From the NCBI GenBank assembly GCA_035644475.1, contig DASQOL010000004.1, positions 1 through 64,000 of the forward strand: a DNA stretch of 64,000 nucleotides. The letters run 5' to 3'. The stretch's first letter is position 1, and each line of letters begins with the position of its first letter. This DNA is from FEN-1219 sp035644475 (GTDB lineage: Bacteria > Pseudomonadota > Gammaproteobacteria > Steroidobacterales > Rariloculaceae). Shown here piece by piece: positions 51,098 through 59,804 of this stretch. Position numbers and translations under genes: made by a program. The notes beneath the pieces are model-generated. The model was given only the letters and a program-made list of their open reading frames with translations, was not told the origin of the DNA and ran no database searches.

Positions 51098-53146
51098 TCA
51101 GTGCATGTCGAGACGCACGCCCACCGCCGCGCTCAACGGAGTACCCCGGAGAGGCGGGCTGAAGCCGCTGTTGTCCGCCACGTAGTGCGCGTCGAACAGA
51201 TTCTCGACATTCAGATAGACCTCGAGATTCGTCTTCAAGGTGCGACTGACCGCCACGTCGACGACGCTCTGGGCGTCCACGGGCAACGCGTGATCGTTGT
51301 CGCCGTGAGACGCCTCGAGCCAGCGCCACTGCGACGTCACGCGCCACGCGCGCGGTTTCGCATAGGTAACCGCGACATTGGCGCGGCGGCGCGGCACGCC
51401 GGCGATTTGAAGGCCGACGCTGGCGGGATCGAGGGCGCTCTCCGTGATCACGGAGTCGGCGAACGTGAGCCCGAGAGCCGCGCTCCATGCGTCGTTGATT
51501 TTCCAGTCGCCCTCGAGCTCCGCGCCGCGGCTCCGCGCCTTACCCGCGTTGATGTTGCGCGACCCGAAGAAGAACCCCGGCGGCAGCTCGCCGAATTCGA
51601 GGCTGCGCGAGGTGATCAGGTCCTCGATGTCGTCATGGAAGAGGGTCACGCGCAGCTGGAGCCGGTCGCCGCGCGCGTCCAAGCCGATTTCCGCTCCCTT
51701 CAACGTTTCGGGCTCGAGCGCCGCGTTCGCGTAGAAGATGCCGGCCGGCACCGAAAACGCGCGATACAGATTGTCGAGGTTCGGCGCCCGGAACGCCGTA
51801 TAGGCTGCGCCGCGTAGCGCCAAGCGCGGCGACAGCGCGTAGCGGATCGAGACGCGAGGATCGACGCTCTGATCCGACTTGTCGGGCGTGTTGCCGAGAC
51901 CGCCGGGCGTGCCGTCGTAAGCATCGTAGTTCTCGAAGGTCTGGTAGCGCACGTTCACCAGGATCTCGAGCGGGTCGGCCGGACGCAGGCTCGCTTGGGC
52001 GAAAGCTCCCCAGAAGCGCTGCTTGCCTCTGCCGACGTCGAGCCGTTGGAGGGCGCCCGTCTCGTCGAAGATCTGGGCGTCGTCCTCGCCTCCGATCTGA
52101 TGGTAGTCGACGCCGAGCTCCAGCGACCGCAACAGGTCATCGCCGAAGTTCTTGGACCAGACCACCGAGCTGCCGAAATCGTCGACGGGCGTATGGTGCA
52201 AGTTCTGCACGAACTCCGCCTCGTTCGCCGGAACGCCGGCGAACGCGCCGGTGTTGTAGGTCGTGAAGTGCGAGCTCGAGCCGAACAGTGTCAGCGCCAG
52301 GCCACCGCCTTCCGCGAGAGTTTTCGTGAGCGAACCGGAATAAGTCGACGCATGCTGATCGTTGTGACTGAGCTCGCTGATCAGCTGCTGATCCGTGTCG
52401 AAGTAGTCGAGCGCCACGTTGGCCTTGAGCGTGTCGCTCACGTCGAAATCGCCGCGCAACGTTGCGTTGTGCGCGGTGAAAGCGGTGGGCACGTTGACCG
52501 GTCCGAGATCGGGCGGCTCTACTTGCATGAAACCGTCCGTGTGGTTGGTCCCAACGCTGAAGCTCAGGCGCGAGCGTTCCGCCGCGACCGTCGACCCGAA
52601 CACGTTGACGCGGTACGTACCGTAGTTGCCCCCCTGACTGTCGAGCACGAGCTCCTTGCTCTCCGGAGCGCGCGTCAGGATGTTGATCACGCCACCCATG
52701 GCGTAGTTGCCCCACAGCGCGGCGCCGCCGCCGCGAACGATCTCCACGCGATCGACATTCTCGAGCGGGACGCGGCTCCACTGCATGTAACCGAAGAACG
52801 GATCGTTGATCGGCACACCGTCGAGCATCACGAGCGCGCGAATCCCGCCGAGACCCCGCATCGAAACACTCGCCGCGGTCGGGTGCGCCTGGTTGGACGA
52901 AATGGTGGGCAGATCGACGGACGGCGTACGCGCCAGGACCCGGTCGAGGGTCTGCGCGGGGCTGTCCGCGATGTCCCGCGCGTCGACGACGCTTACGCTC
53001 GCGGGTACGTCGCTGAGGCTTCGCGCCGATCGCGTCGCCGTGACGACGATTTCCTCCGAGGGGGCCGGATTGCCTACCTGCTGCGCGTGACCCAGTGCCG
53101 GCGCGATGAGGATGGAAATCGCCGCAGAAAGGAGCGTGCGAGTCAT
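51098..53146 (-). CDS. TonB-dependent outer-membrane receptor
   Basis: 682 residues from the ATG at 53146, preceded by GGAGG with 8-bp spacing. Signal peptide ends near GHAQ. A TonB box-like EEIVVTATR is followed by a plug domain (SVSVVDARDI, MRGLGGIRALVMLDGVPIND, VEIVRGGGAALWGNYAMGGVINILT) and a 22-strand barrel inferred to the end. The barrel carries plug-facing Tyr/Asp-rich loops. Ligand unknown; the PepSY reductase gene next to it favours an iron siderophore. Confidence 0.92.
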   Translation of the reverse strand: MTRTLLSAAISILIAPALGHAQQVGNPAPSEEIVVTATRSARSLSDVPASVSVVDARDIADSPAQTLDRVLARTPSVDLPTISSNQAHPTAASVSMRGLGGIRALVMLDGVPINDPFFGYMQWSRVPLENVDRVEIVRGGGAALWGNYAMGGVINILTRAPESKELVLDSQGGNYGTYRVNVFGSTVAAERSRLSFSVGTNHTDGFMQVEPPDLGPVNVPTAFTAHNATLRGDFDVSDTLKANVALDYFDTDQQLISELSHNDQHASTYSGSLTKTLAEGGGLALTLFGSSSHFTTYNTGAFAGVPANEAEFVQNLHHTPVDDFGSSVVWSKNFGDDLLRSLELGVDYHQIGGEDDAQIFDETGALQRLDVGRGKQRFWGAFAQASLRPADPLEILVNVRYQTFENYDAYDGTPGGLGNTPDKSDQSVDPRVSIRYALSPRLALRGAAYTAFRAPNLDNLYRAFSVPAGIFYANAALEPETLKGAEIGLDARGDRLQLRVTLFHDDIEDLITSRSLEFGELPPGFFFGSRNINAGKARSRGAELEGDWKINDAWSAALGLTFADSVITESALDPASVGLQIAGVPRRRANVAVTYAKPRAWRVTSQWRWLEASHGDNDHALPVDAQSVVDVAVSRTLKTNLEVYLNVENLFDAHYVADNSGFSPPLRGTPLSAAVGVRLDMH

Positions 53147-53311
53147 CGGGAAATCCTCCATGGACTCCCGACTTGGCAAGGCGGCAGGGAACGGGTGGTC
53201 CTCGAGGGATTCTAGGCACCTGCGCGACTCTTAGGGTGCGGCGTATTGCCGCACGCCGCCGGCGAGCGACCTGCTCTGGACCAACTGCCTCTCATTCGGT
53301 ATACGGACGCC

Positions 53312-54865
53312 ATGCTCGCTCGCGTTCTGCTGATCGCCGTGACTTTCGGCGCCGCCGCCCCCGGCGCGGCGCAATCACTGCCGCGCACGGCCGACGGCAA
53401 ACCCGACTTGAGCGGCATCTGGCAAGTCCGCAACCGCGCATCCGACGACCTCGAGCTCCATGTCGCGCACGACGGCATGCCCGCCGGCGAAGGCGTGGTC
53501 GTCGCCGGCGAGATCCCGTACCTGCCTGCTGCCCTCGAGCAGAAGCGCAAGAACTTCGCCGCTCGCGCAACCGAGGATCCGTTCCGCAAGTGCTTCCTGC
53601 CCGGCGTGCCGCGGATCATGTACCTCGAGTACCCGTTCCAGATCTTCCAAACCCCCGAGCACGTCGCGATCACGTTCGAGTGGTCGCAGGTCTTTCGCCT
53701 CATCTACACGAACGGCCAGCCGATCAAGCACGAGGGCATCGAATCGTGGATGGGCGACTCGCGCGGCCGCTGGGACGGCGACGTGCTCGTGGTGGAGGTC
53801 ACGGGCATGAACGATCGCACCTGGCTCGACGCGTCCGGCAATTTCCACAGCGAGGCGCTGAAGGTCACCGAGCGTTACAAGCTGCGCGACCCGAACACCA
53901 TCGACTACGAGGCCACGCTCGACGACCCGAAGGTGTTCGCGCGGCCGTGGAAGGTCGCGATGGCCCTGCACCGCCAAACCGACGCGACGCGGATCTTCGA
54001 GTACCAGTGCCAGGCCGAGGCCGAGGAAGCGAGCGGCGCCTTCGAGCCCGATCTCAAGACGTGGTATCCGGCCGCGCCGCCCGCCGGTAACGCGCCGTTC
54101 GACGCGCGCGGCGGCGCGGCGCTGCCGCCTCTCACCGTGCCGCGCGACATTCCGCGCCTGGCCGACGGCAAGCCGAAGCTCGAAGGCTGGTACCAGCCCG
54201 ACGCCGGCGGCGCGAACTACGGCCTCGAGACGCGCGACCGCGATTTCCTCACGCCCGAGAGCCGCGGCATCGTCGTCGACCCGTCCGACGGCTCGCTGCC
54301 GTACCAACGCTGGGCGCGCGCCGAGCGCGAGGACCGCGCGCGGCCGCACCGCGGCTACGAGGATCCCACGGCGCACTGCTTCGTCGCCGGCGTGCCGCGG
54401 TCGCAGTACGTGCCCGCGCCGGTGCAGATCCTCCAGCCGCCGGGCTACGTGGTGATGCTGTTCGAGCGGATGTCGTGGCGCGTGATTCCGCTCGACGGCC
54501 GCGCGCATCTGCCGGACCGCATCCGGCTATGGCAAGGCGACTCGGTCGGCCGCTGGGACGGCGACACGCTCGTCGTCGAGACGCGCAACTCGAACGGCAA
54601 GGCATGGCTCAACGAGGTCGGCGACGTGATCACGCACGCGGCCACGGTCGTGGAGCGCTACACGCCGGTGTCCGCGAACCGCGTGATCTACCGCGCGACG
54701 GTGTCGGACCCGATCGCCTACACTCGGCCGTGGACGATCGAGGTGCCGCTCGACGAGCAAGCCGACGAGCTGCTCGAGGTTGCGTGCCACGAGGACAACG
54801 GCGACCTGCAACACTTGCAGGACGTGAGGGACGAGTTCCGTGCCGCACAACGCCAGAGGAACTGA
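53312..54865 (+). CDS. Secreted protein with two copies of a DUF6152-associated domain
   Basis: 517 residues from the ATG at 53312; an in-frame ATG at 53246 would place residues before the signal. The signal peptide ends GAAQ. The first half carries CFLPGVPRIMYLEYPFQIFQTPEHVAITFEW and GRWDGDVLVVEVTG; the second half repeats these as CFVAGVPRSQYVPAPVQILQPPGYVVMLFER and GRWDGDTLVVETRN. The unit is thus tandemly duplicated. The family has no known function and is regularly next to DUF6152 genes. Confidence 0.82.
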   Translation: MLARVLLIAVTFGAAAPGAAQSLPRTADGKPDLSGIWQVRNRASDDLELHVAHDGMPAGEGVVVAGEIPYLPAALEQKRKNFAARATEDPFRKCFLPGVPRIMYLEYPFQIFQTPEHVAITFEWSQVFRLIYTNGQPIKHEGIESWMGDSRGRWDGDVLVVEVTGMNDRTWLDASGNFHSEALKVTERYKLRDPNTIDYEATLDDPKVFARPWKVAMALHRQTDATRIFEYQCQAEAEEASGAFEPDLKTWYPAAPPAGNAPFDARGGAALPPLTVPRDIPRLADGKPKLEGWYQPDAGGANYGLETRDRDFLTPESRGIVVDPSDGSLPYQRWARAEREDRARPHRGYEDPTAHCFVAGVPRSQYVPAPVQILQPPGYVVMLFERMSWRVIPLDGRAHLPDRIRLWQGDSVGRWDGDTLVVETRNSNGKAWLNEVGDVITHAATVVERYTPVSANRVIYRATVSDPIAYTRPWTIEVPLDEQADELLEVACHEDNGDLQHLQDVRDEFRAAQRQRN

Positions 54866-54869
54866 TGTC

Positions 54870-55280
54870 ATGACCGCCAAGTCTGCCGCCGCCCTGTTGC
54901 TGCTGCTCTGCGCCGGCACGGCCGCCGCGCATCACTCGTTCTCCGCGGAGTACGACCCCGACAAGCGCATCCAGCTCAAGGGCAAGGTCACCGAAGTGAA
55001 GTTCTCGAACCCGCACGCGTGGATTTACATCGACGTCGAAGGGCCCGACGGCAAGGTTGCGAACTGGGCGCTCGAGATGACGGGTGCGAACGGGCTGATC
55101 CGTCGCGGTTGGCGGCGCGAGGACCTGCCCGCCGGCACGGTGCTCGTCGTCGACGGCTGGCAGGCGCGCAACGGCAGCACGACCGCGAACATCACGACGG
55201 TCACGTTCCAGGACGGGCGCACGCTGTTCGCCGGCTCGTCGAACCCCACGGCGCCCCAAGGCGCCGCCCCGGCGAAATAG
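54870..55280 (+). CDS. DUF6152 family secreted protein
   Basis: 136 residues from the ATG at 54870, 4 bp after the previous stop. Signal peptide with cleavage near AAAHHS. The mature part HHSFSAEYDPDKRIQLKGKVTEVKFSNPHAWIYIDVEGPDG is the DUF6152 pattern. Histidine-rich start and metal-like binding region; function unknown. Same operon as the duplicated-domain protein. Confidence 0.87.
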   Translation: MTAKSAAALLLLLCAGTAAAHHSFSAEYDPDKRIQLKGKVTEVKFSNPHAWIYIDVEGPDGKVANWALEMTGANGLIRRGWRREDLPAGTVLVVDGWQARNGSTTANITTVTFQDGRTLFAGSSNPTAPQGAAPAK

Positions 55281-56261
55281 CTACCGCGGTTCCCAGCGCT
55301 CGGTGTACTGCGCGAGCAACGCGCGGTCGCCGCGCTCGGCGAGCGCAGCCTTCAAGCGCGCCGCCAACTTGGCGTTGTGCTTGTAGAGCGCGAGCGCCTC
55401 GAGAATGTCGGTGGCCGTGGCGAAGTCGCGCTCCGCGATGAGCGCAATGAGCCAGTCGAAGGCGGCCTCGGTGCGCAGCATCGCGGCAGCGCGGAGCAGC
55501 GCGCGGCGCAAGCTCGAAGACACCAGCACGTCGTCCCACGCTTTCCGGAGCAGCGGCAGCACGGCCTCGAGCCTCGACTCGCCGAGCGCAAGCGCGGCGT
55601 GCTCGCGGAGCGCGTCCTCGCCCTCCTCGAGGTAGCGGGCGACGAACGCCAGCGATTCGTCGGGCTCGACGCCCAACAACCCCGAGAAGCACTCCCCAAC
55701 CACCGCGGGCTCGGCGTCTCCGCCGACGACCTTCGCGCGCAGCAGCAACTCGGCCTCGCGCGGATTGCCGCAGGCGATCGCGCGCACGGCGCCGAGGCGC
55801 GACTCCGCCTCCGCGTCGTAGAGCAGCGGCGCGACTTCGACGAGCGCGCGCGAGTAGCCGCTCGCGACGAGCCCCATCGCGCAAATCGACCGGAGCTCCG
55901 CCGCCGTGTCGGCGGTTCCGCCCCACACCGGCTCGGGCTGGCGGTAGCTGAGCGCCGCGACGAAGAAGTCCACGTCCGCGAAGTCGAGCTCGACGAGCGC
56001 GCGCGCGATCGCCTTCTTGCCGATGCAATTCGGATCGGTCTTGAGGGGCTTGTCGAGCAGCCGTCGGTAGGCGGCCGCGAGCGCCGCGCGCAGGTCGTAC
56101 TGGAGCGCGCCGGCCGCGATCTTCGCGGCCTTCGCCACGACGCTGAAGTGCCGGTCGGCGAGCGCGGTTTCGAGGCGCGCACGCATGGCGGCCGAATCCT
56201 TCTCGGCCATGAGGCCGTCGAGATCGGCGAGCTTCTCTTCGGGCGTCTTGCGCGGCGTCAC
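55281..56261 (-). CDS. HEAT-repeat-like protein
   Basis: 326 residues from a GTG at 56261 (VTPRKTPEEKLADLDG); the frame is open further upstream but the added part is low complexity. Helical repeats such as LGAVRAIACGNPREAELLL, LREHAALALGESRLEAVLPLL and LRRALLRAAAMLRTEAAFDWL have the HEAT/PBS-lyase pattern. No catalytic motif. It is probably a scaffold in the cytosol. Confidence 0.75.
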   Translation of the reverse strand: MTPRKTPEEKLADLDGLMAEKDSAAMRARLETALADRHFSVVAKAAKIAAGALQYDLRAALAAAYRRLLDKPLKTDPNCIGKKAIARALVELDFADVDFFVAALSYRQPEPVWGGTADTAAELRSICAMGLVASGYSRALVEVAPLLYDAEAESRLGAVRAIACGNPREAELLLRAKVVGGDAEPAVVGECFSGLLGVEPDESLAFVARYLEEGEDALREHAALALGESRLEAVLPLLRKAWDDVLVSSSLRRALLRAAAMLRTEAAFDWLIALIAERDFATATDILEALALYKHNAKLAARLKAALAERGDRALLAQYTERWEPR

Positions 56262-56361
56262 GGAGCGCCGATCATACACGGCTCGCGGCCCGCTCCGCGT
56301 GGCCGCGTTGTGACGGCATCGACTTGCCCCACCGGCAATCTCGGCATACCGTTTGGCGAGC

Positions 56362-56871
56362 ATGAGCGGTGACGACGACGATCGGAGGCGCGCGCGCGCG
56401 CCCGAAGCGGACGACGCGCACGCGCGCACGGGGCTCTACGGCGCGTCGTACTGTATTTTCTGCGGCGCTTTGCACGGCCTGCAGCGGGCGCTCGACGTGG
56501 ACGACGAGTGCACGCGTTGCGGGAGCCCGCTGTTTCCGGCGGTTCGCCAGAGGCTCGATCCCTCCGGCCAACGGATGCTCGAACGCATGCCGAAACGCAG
56601 CAAGGTAGTGCTGTACGTCGGCTGGCCGCAGAACGAGCCTTTTCACGCGGAGATGCGCGACCTCTCGCTCAACGGCATGCGCCTGGCGACCGCTAGCGTG
56701 GTGCCCGTCGACCAGGTAGTGAAGATCGACAGCGAGATCTGCAGCGCCGTGGCACGCGTGGCGCACTGCGAGCGTGACGCGGGCTCGACCGAGCGCTGGA
56801 CGATCGGCGTGGAGTTCCTGACGCTGCGTTTCCGCAAGCGCAGCGGCGCATTCGTATCCGCGCGCGCCTGA
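56362..56871 (+). CDS. PilZ-domain protein with N-terminal zinc ribbon-like part
   Basis: 169 residues from the ATG at 56362. Residues about 30-58 contain paired cysteines (CIFC and CTRC), a small zinc-ribbon arrangement. The C-terminal PilZ part has MRDLSLNGMRL (DxSxxG) and a basic stretch MPKRSKVV that could be the arginine-type c-di-GMP motif, though the RxxxR pattern is not exact. It is a possible c-di-GMP effector of the EAL enzyme in this genome. Stop is 1 bp from the convergent HDOD gene stop. Confidence 0.75.
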   Translation: MSGDDDDRRRARAPEADDAHARTGLYGASYCIFCGALHGLQRALDVDDECTRCGSPLFPAVRQRLDPSGQRMLERMPKRSKVVLYVGWPQNEPFHAEMRDLSLNGMRLATASVVPVDQVVKIDSEICSAVARVAHCERDAGSTERWTIGVEFLTLRFRKRSGAFVSARA

Positions 56872-56872
56872 G

Positions 56873-58003
56873 CTACGCCGCGTCGTCCTCGGCGCGTTTC
56901 ACGAACCGCTCCCACATCCGCTCGAACTTCGGTCCGAGTCCGCCGGCCGCGACGAGCGACGCAAGGCCCGTGTCGGCGTCGATCAAGCCGTTCGCCTCCA
57001 GCACCGACAGCGCACCGGCCACGAGACCGAACTTGACGGACCGTCCGAGCGCGGACGCCGGCAGCGCCGGCTTGCCGCGGCGTTGGTCCTCGAGCGCTTC
57101 GAGAAGTCGCGAGCTCAGCTCCCAACTCGCGGCGATGCGCAGGGCGACGTCGGCCGTGTGCTCGTCGAGCAGCGCAGCGATCGCGGTGGCGTCGGGCCTG
57201 AGCGATCCCTGCGCGTAGCGATCGGCCGCGACGCGAAACACGACGATCGCGGCGAGACCCGTGACGAGCGCGAGCAGCTGCGCGCCAAACGGATCCGTGC
57301 TCTCCACGGCCTGAGCATGGATCTCGGCCCCGGCCGCGGCGCGATACGTGTACTCCCAGACCACCTCGGGAAACTTGCCCGTTTGCGCCCCGCCGGGGCG
57401 GAACACCGGCTGCACGAGCGCGACCGCGATCAGCGAGCGGATGCCTTGGGTGCCCATCACGGTGACGGCGCGCTCCACGCTTTCGACGGGTTGCGCGGTG
57501 CGACGGTACACCGAGCTGTTCGCGAGCCGCAGGAGACCGCCGACGAGCGCCGGATCGCGCGCGATCATCCTCGCGAGCTCGCCGCGCGAGGTGTCGCTGT
57601 CGCCGACGGCGTTCAAGAGTTGCGGCAAGAGCAGCGGACGCCGCGGTGCGTAGCGCGGGTCGGTGGCCGCCGTTTGCAGCGCCTCGGCCACGCGCTCGGC
57701 GATCTCCGCGTGCTCGGCGGCGACCTTCGGCTCGAGCGGCGCGCCGAGCGCGAGCTCGTGGAGCTTGCGGAAGACTTCGGCGCGCTCGAGCGCCTTGCTG
57801 GGCGGCGCGACCGGGGCGAGGGGCGCGGCGGGGGTGTCGCCTCGCGCGTCGTCGTCGCCGGCCGCGTCCGCGTCATCGCTCGCATCGTCGGCGTCGGCGC
57901 GCGGCGTGCGCCGCAGCAGCGATAGGATCACCACGGCCAGCGCCGCGACGACCACGAGGAACAGAAGGCCCCTGAGCAAGAGCACGCGGGCTATATACAA
58001 CAT
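56873..58003 (-). CDS. HDOD-domain protein with N-terminal membrane helix
   Basis: 376 residues from the ATG at 58003; an ORF extension upstream runs through the 193-bp hairpin and is not used. A membrane helix (8-30) is followed by an acidic linker (36-55) and then the HDOD region: LARMIARDPALVGGLLRLANSSVYRR, VERAVTVMGTQGIRSLIAVAL. HDOD domains are catalytically inactive HD relatives that regulate signalling or c-di-GMP proteins. Membrane-anchored versions are less common. Confidence 0.85.
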   Translation of the reverse strand: MLYIARVLLLRGLLFLVVVAALAVVILSLLRRTPRADADDASDDADAAGDDDARGDTPAAPLAPVAPPSKALERAEVFRKLHELALGAPLEPKVAAEHAEIAERVAEALQTAATDPRYAPRRPLLLPQLLNAVGDSDTSRGELARMIARDPALVGGLLRLANSSVYRRTAQPVESVERAVTVMGTQGIRSLIAVALVQPVFRPGGAQTGKFPEVVWEYTYRAAAGAEIHAQAVESTDPFGAQLLALVTGLAAIVVFRVAADRYAQGSLRPDATAIAALLDEHTADVALRIAASWELSSRLLEALEDQRRGKPALPASALGRSVKFGLVAGALSVLEANGLIDADTGLASLVAAGGLGPKFERMWERFVKRAEDDAA

Positions 58004-58035
58004 CGGGGCGCTTCGTGCCACGATCGCGGGTTGGA

Positions 58036-58228
58036 GTCGTGTCTCACTTTGGCCTTTGGCACCGAGATCGCGGCGGCCGCACCTCGAAGGGGTCTTCCCG
58101 AGACACGCCGGAAGATCGTCCCTGAGGCTCCGCGCGGCACATCCCTGTGCCGCGAGGGTCTCGGGAAGACCCCTTCGAGGTACGACCGCCGCGGTCACGC
58201 GCATCGTGGGGCCAAAGTGAGACACGAC
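58036..58228. repeat. 193-bp palindrome with nested arms
   Basis: Outer arms at 58036-58054 and 58210-58228 are the same 19-mer, inverted. Inner arms of 23 bp at 58082-58104 and 58158-58180 are also perfect, and the centre holds GCGGCAC/GTGCCGC around a 6-bp loop. Between arms the match is imperfect. It sits in the 251-bp gap between divergent HDOD and MBL genes. CTTTTTTAA follows the right arm. Likely a MITE or REP-type mobile repeat; the outer arm occurs singly at 26487. Confidence 0.8.
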
Positions 58229-58254
58229 GCCTTTTTTAATTGGGGGGGACTCGC

Positions 58255-59727
58255 ATGCGACTACCGGCACGGCTCCTGTTCTGCGCGTTTGGCATCGCGG
58301 TCGCGAATGGTTGCGGGGCGCAGGCGGCGCGTGGGCTGCTCGAGCAGGCGGCCGAGGCGATGGGCGGGCTCGAACGGCTGCGGGGCCTCGACAACGTCGT
58401 GCTGACGGGCTTCGGCGTGTACCTGAGCCAGCAAGGCGGGGGCAATTTGTCGCCCGACGCGCATGCCCCTTCGAAGTGGCAGGAAGGGAACGCGGCGCGA
58501 CGCGTCTTCGATCTCAAGGGCAAGCGGGCGCTCTATCAGGATCGGCGCATCTCGATGTTTCCGTTCGCTGCCGCCTCCGGCAACCGCTGGAGCGAGACGC
58601 TGCAAGTGCAAACCGGCGTCCAGGCGCTCGACCATCCGCTCACGGCGCTGCTCGCGGCGCTCGAACCGGGCGCGCGGCTCGGGCCCGTGCGCACCGAGAA
58701 CGACCTCGCCGTCGTCGAGCTCACCGTAGCCGACGGCGCGATGCTCTGGATCGCGCTCGACGCGCGCGCCCACCTGCCCGCGTGGGTCCGCTGGGTCAAC
58801 GGCAGCGCGACACTAGGCGACGTCACGAGCACGGCGTACTTCACGGGTTACCTGCCGTTCGACGGCGTCGAGCTGCCGACCGGCTTCAAGACCATGATCG
58901 ATTGGCGCGATACGACCACGTCGGAGTTCCAGGTCGACTCGTATCGATTGAATGTGCGCGACCTCGAGCCGTTCCCCGCCACGATCACCAACTCGCCGCC
59001 CGGCGCGACGGCCCTCGCGGTGAAACCGGTGGCGAAGGGCGTGTGGGACGTACGTTATGGCGGCAACGCCGGCGCCGTCGTCGAGTTCGCCGATCACCTC
59101 ACGATGTTCGAAGCGTACGGCAGCGAGCTCGCAACGTTCGCGCGGCTCGACGCCGCCAACAAGCTCGTCAAGGGCAAACAGGTGACCGAGGTCATCGTCT
59201 CGCACCATCACTTCGACCACAGCGGCGGCCTGCGCGCCGCGGTGTCGCGCGGCCTCACGATCATCTCGCGGCGCGCGAACGAGGGGATCTTCCGCGAGAT
59301 GGTCGCGCGGCCCGCGCCGAACTTCCCCGACGCGCTCGCGCGCAATCCGCAGCCGATGAAGTTCGTGCCCGTCGACGAGCATCTCGTGCTCGAGGATAAG
59401 ACGATGCGCGTCGACGTCTATCACGCGGTGGGCCACCTGCACATGGCCGACGCGGTGTTCGCCTACGTGCCGTCGGTGCGCGTGCTCATGGAGGGCGACT
59501 TCACGACGTTCGACTGGGATTACAACTGGTGGGGCGGCGCCTACCTCGACAACGTGGCGCGCTACAAGCTCGACCCGGCGATCAACGTGCCGGTGCACGG
59601 CAAGGTCACGACCTTCGCGGAGACGACGGCGGACATCGAGCGGCAAGTCGCGAACGCGCGCAAGTTCTGCACCGACAACGCGGCGGCCGCCATCTTCACC
59701 GCCGGCTGCCCCGTCCCCGGAAAATAG
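58255..59727 (+). CDS. Secreted metallo-beta-lactamase-fold hydrolase
   Basis: 490 residues from the ATG at 58255 (a TTG at 58240 is also in frame). Signal peptide at the start. MBL motif VSHHHFDHSGG provides His317, His319, Asp321 and His322. Further ligands are likely in VGHLHMADAV and MEGDFTTFD. A long N-terminal extension (about 1-230) has no clear domain. The last codons GGAAAATAG are part of the REP hairpin that follows, as in the convergent M28 gene. Confidence 0.87.
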   Translation: MRLPARLLFCAFGIAVANGCGAQAARGLLEQAAEAMGGLERLRGLDNVVLTGFGVYLSQQGGGNLSPDAHAPSKWQEGNAARRVFDLKGKRALYQDRRISMFPFAAASGNRWSETLQVQTGVQALDHPLTALLAALEPGARLGPVRTENDLAVVELTVADGAMLWIALDARAHLPAWVRWVNGSATLGDVTSTAYFTGYLPFDGVELPTGFKTMIDWRDTTTSEFQVDSYRLNVRDLEPFPATITNSPPGATALAVKPVAKGVWDVRYGGNAGAVVEFADHLTMFEAYGSELATFARLDAANKLVKGKQVTEVIVSHHHFDHSGGLRAAVSRGLTIISRRANEGIFREMVARPAPNFPDALARNPQPMKFVPVDEHLVLEDKTMRVDVYHAVGHLHMADAVFAYVPSVRVLMEGDFTTFDWDYNWWGGAYLDNVARYKLDPAINVPVHGKVTTFAETTADIERQVANARKFCTDNAAAAIFTAGCPVPGK

Positions 59728-59804
59728 GGACATGTTGGATTTTCGACGGCGCGCCCGACGACCCTACGCCGGGTCGCCGAAAATCCAACATGTCCCTATT
59801 TTCC
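59719..59804. repeat. REP-type hairpin, perfect 27-bp arms
   Basis: The arm 59719-59745 (GGAAAATAGGGACATGTTGG and on) is the exact reverse complement of 59778-59804. Both convergent flanking genes end inside it: the MBL stop is 59725-59727, and the M28 stop is 59796-59798 read on the minus strand. Each gene thus ends in a GGAAAATAG-type sequence supplied by the element. It is the most regular copy of the family. Confidence 0.9.

Noticed and set aside
56873..58270. Longer HDOD protein starting at 58270
   Set aside because: The extra 89 codons run through the 193-bp palindrome and give no family similarity; the ATG at 58003 starts directly before the membrane helix.
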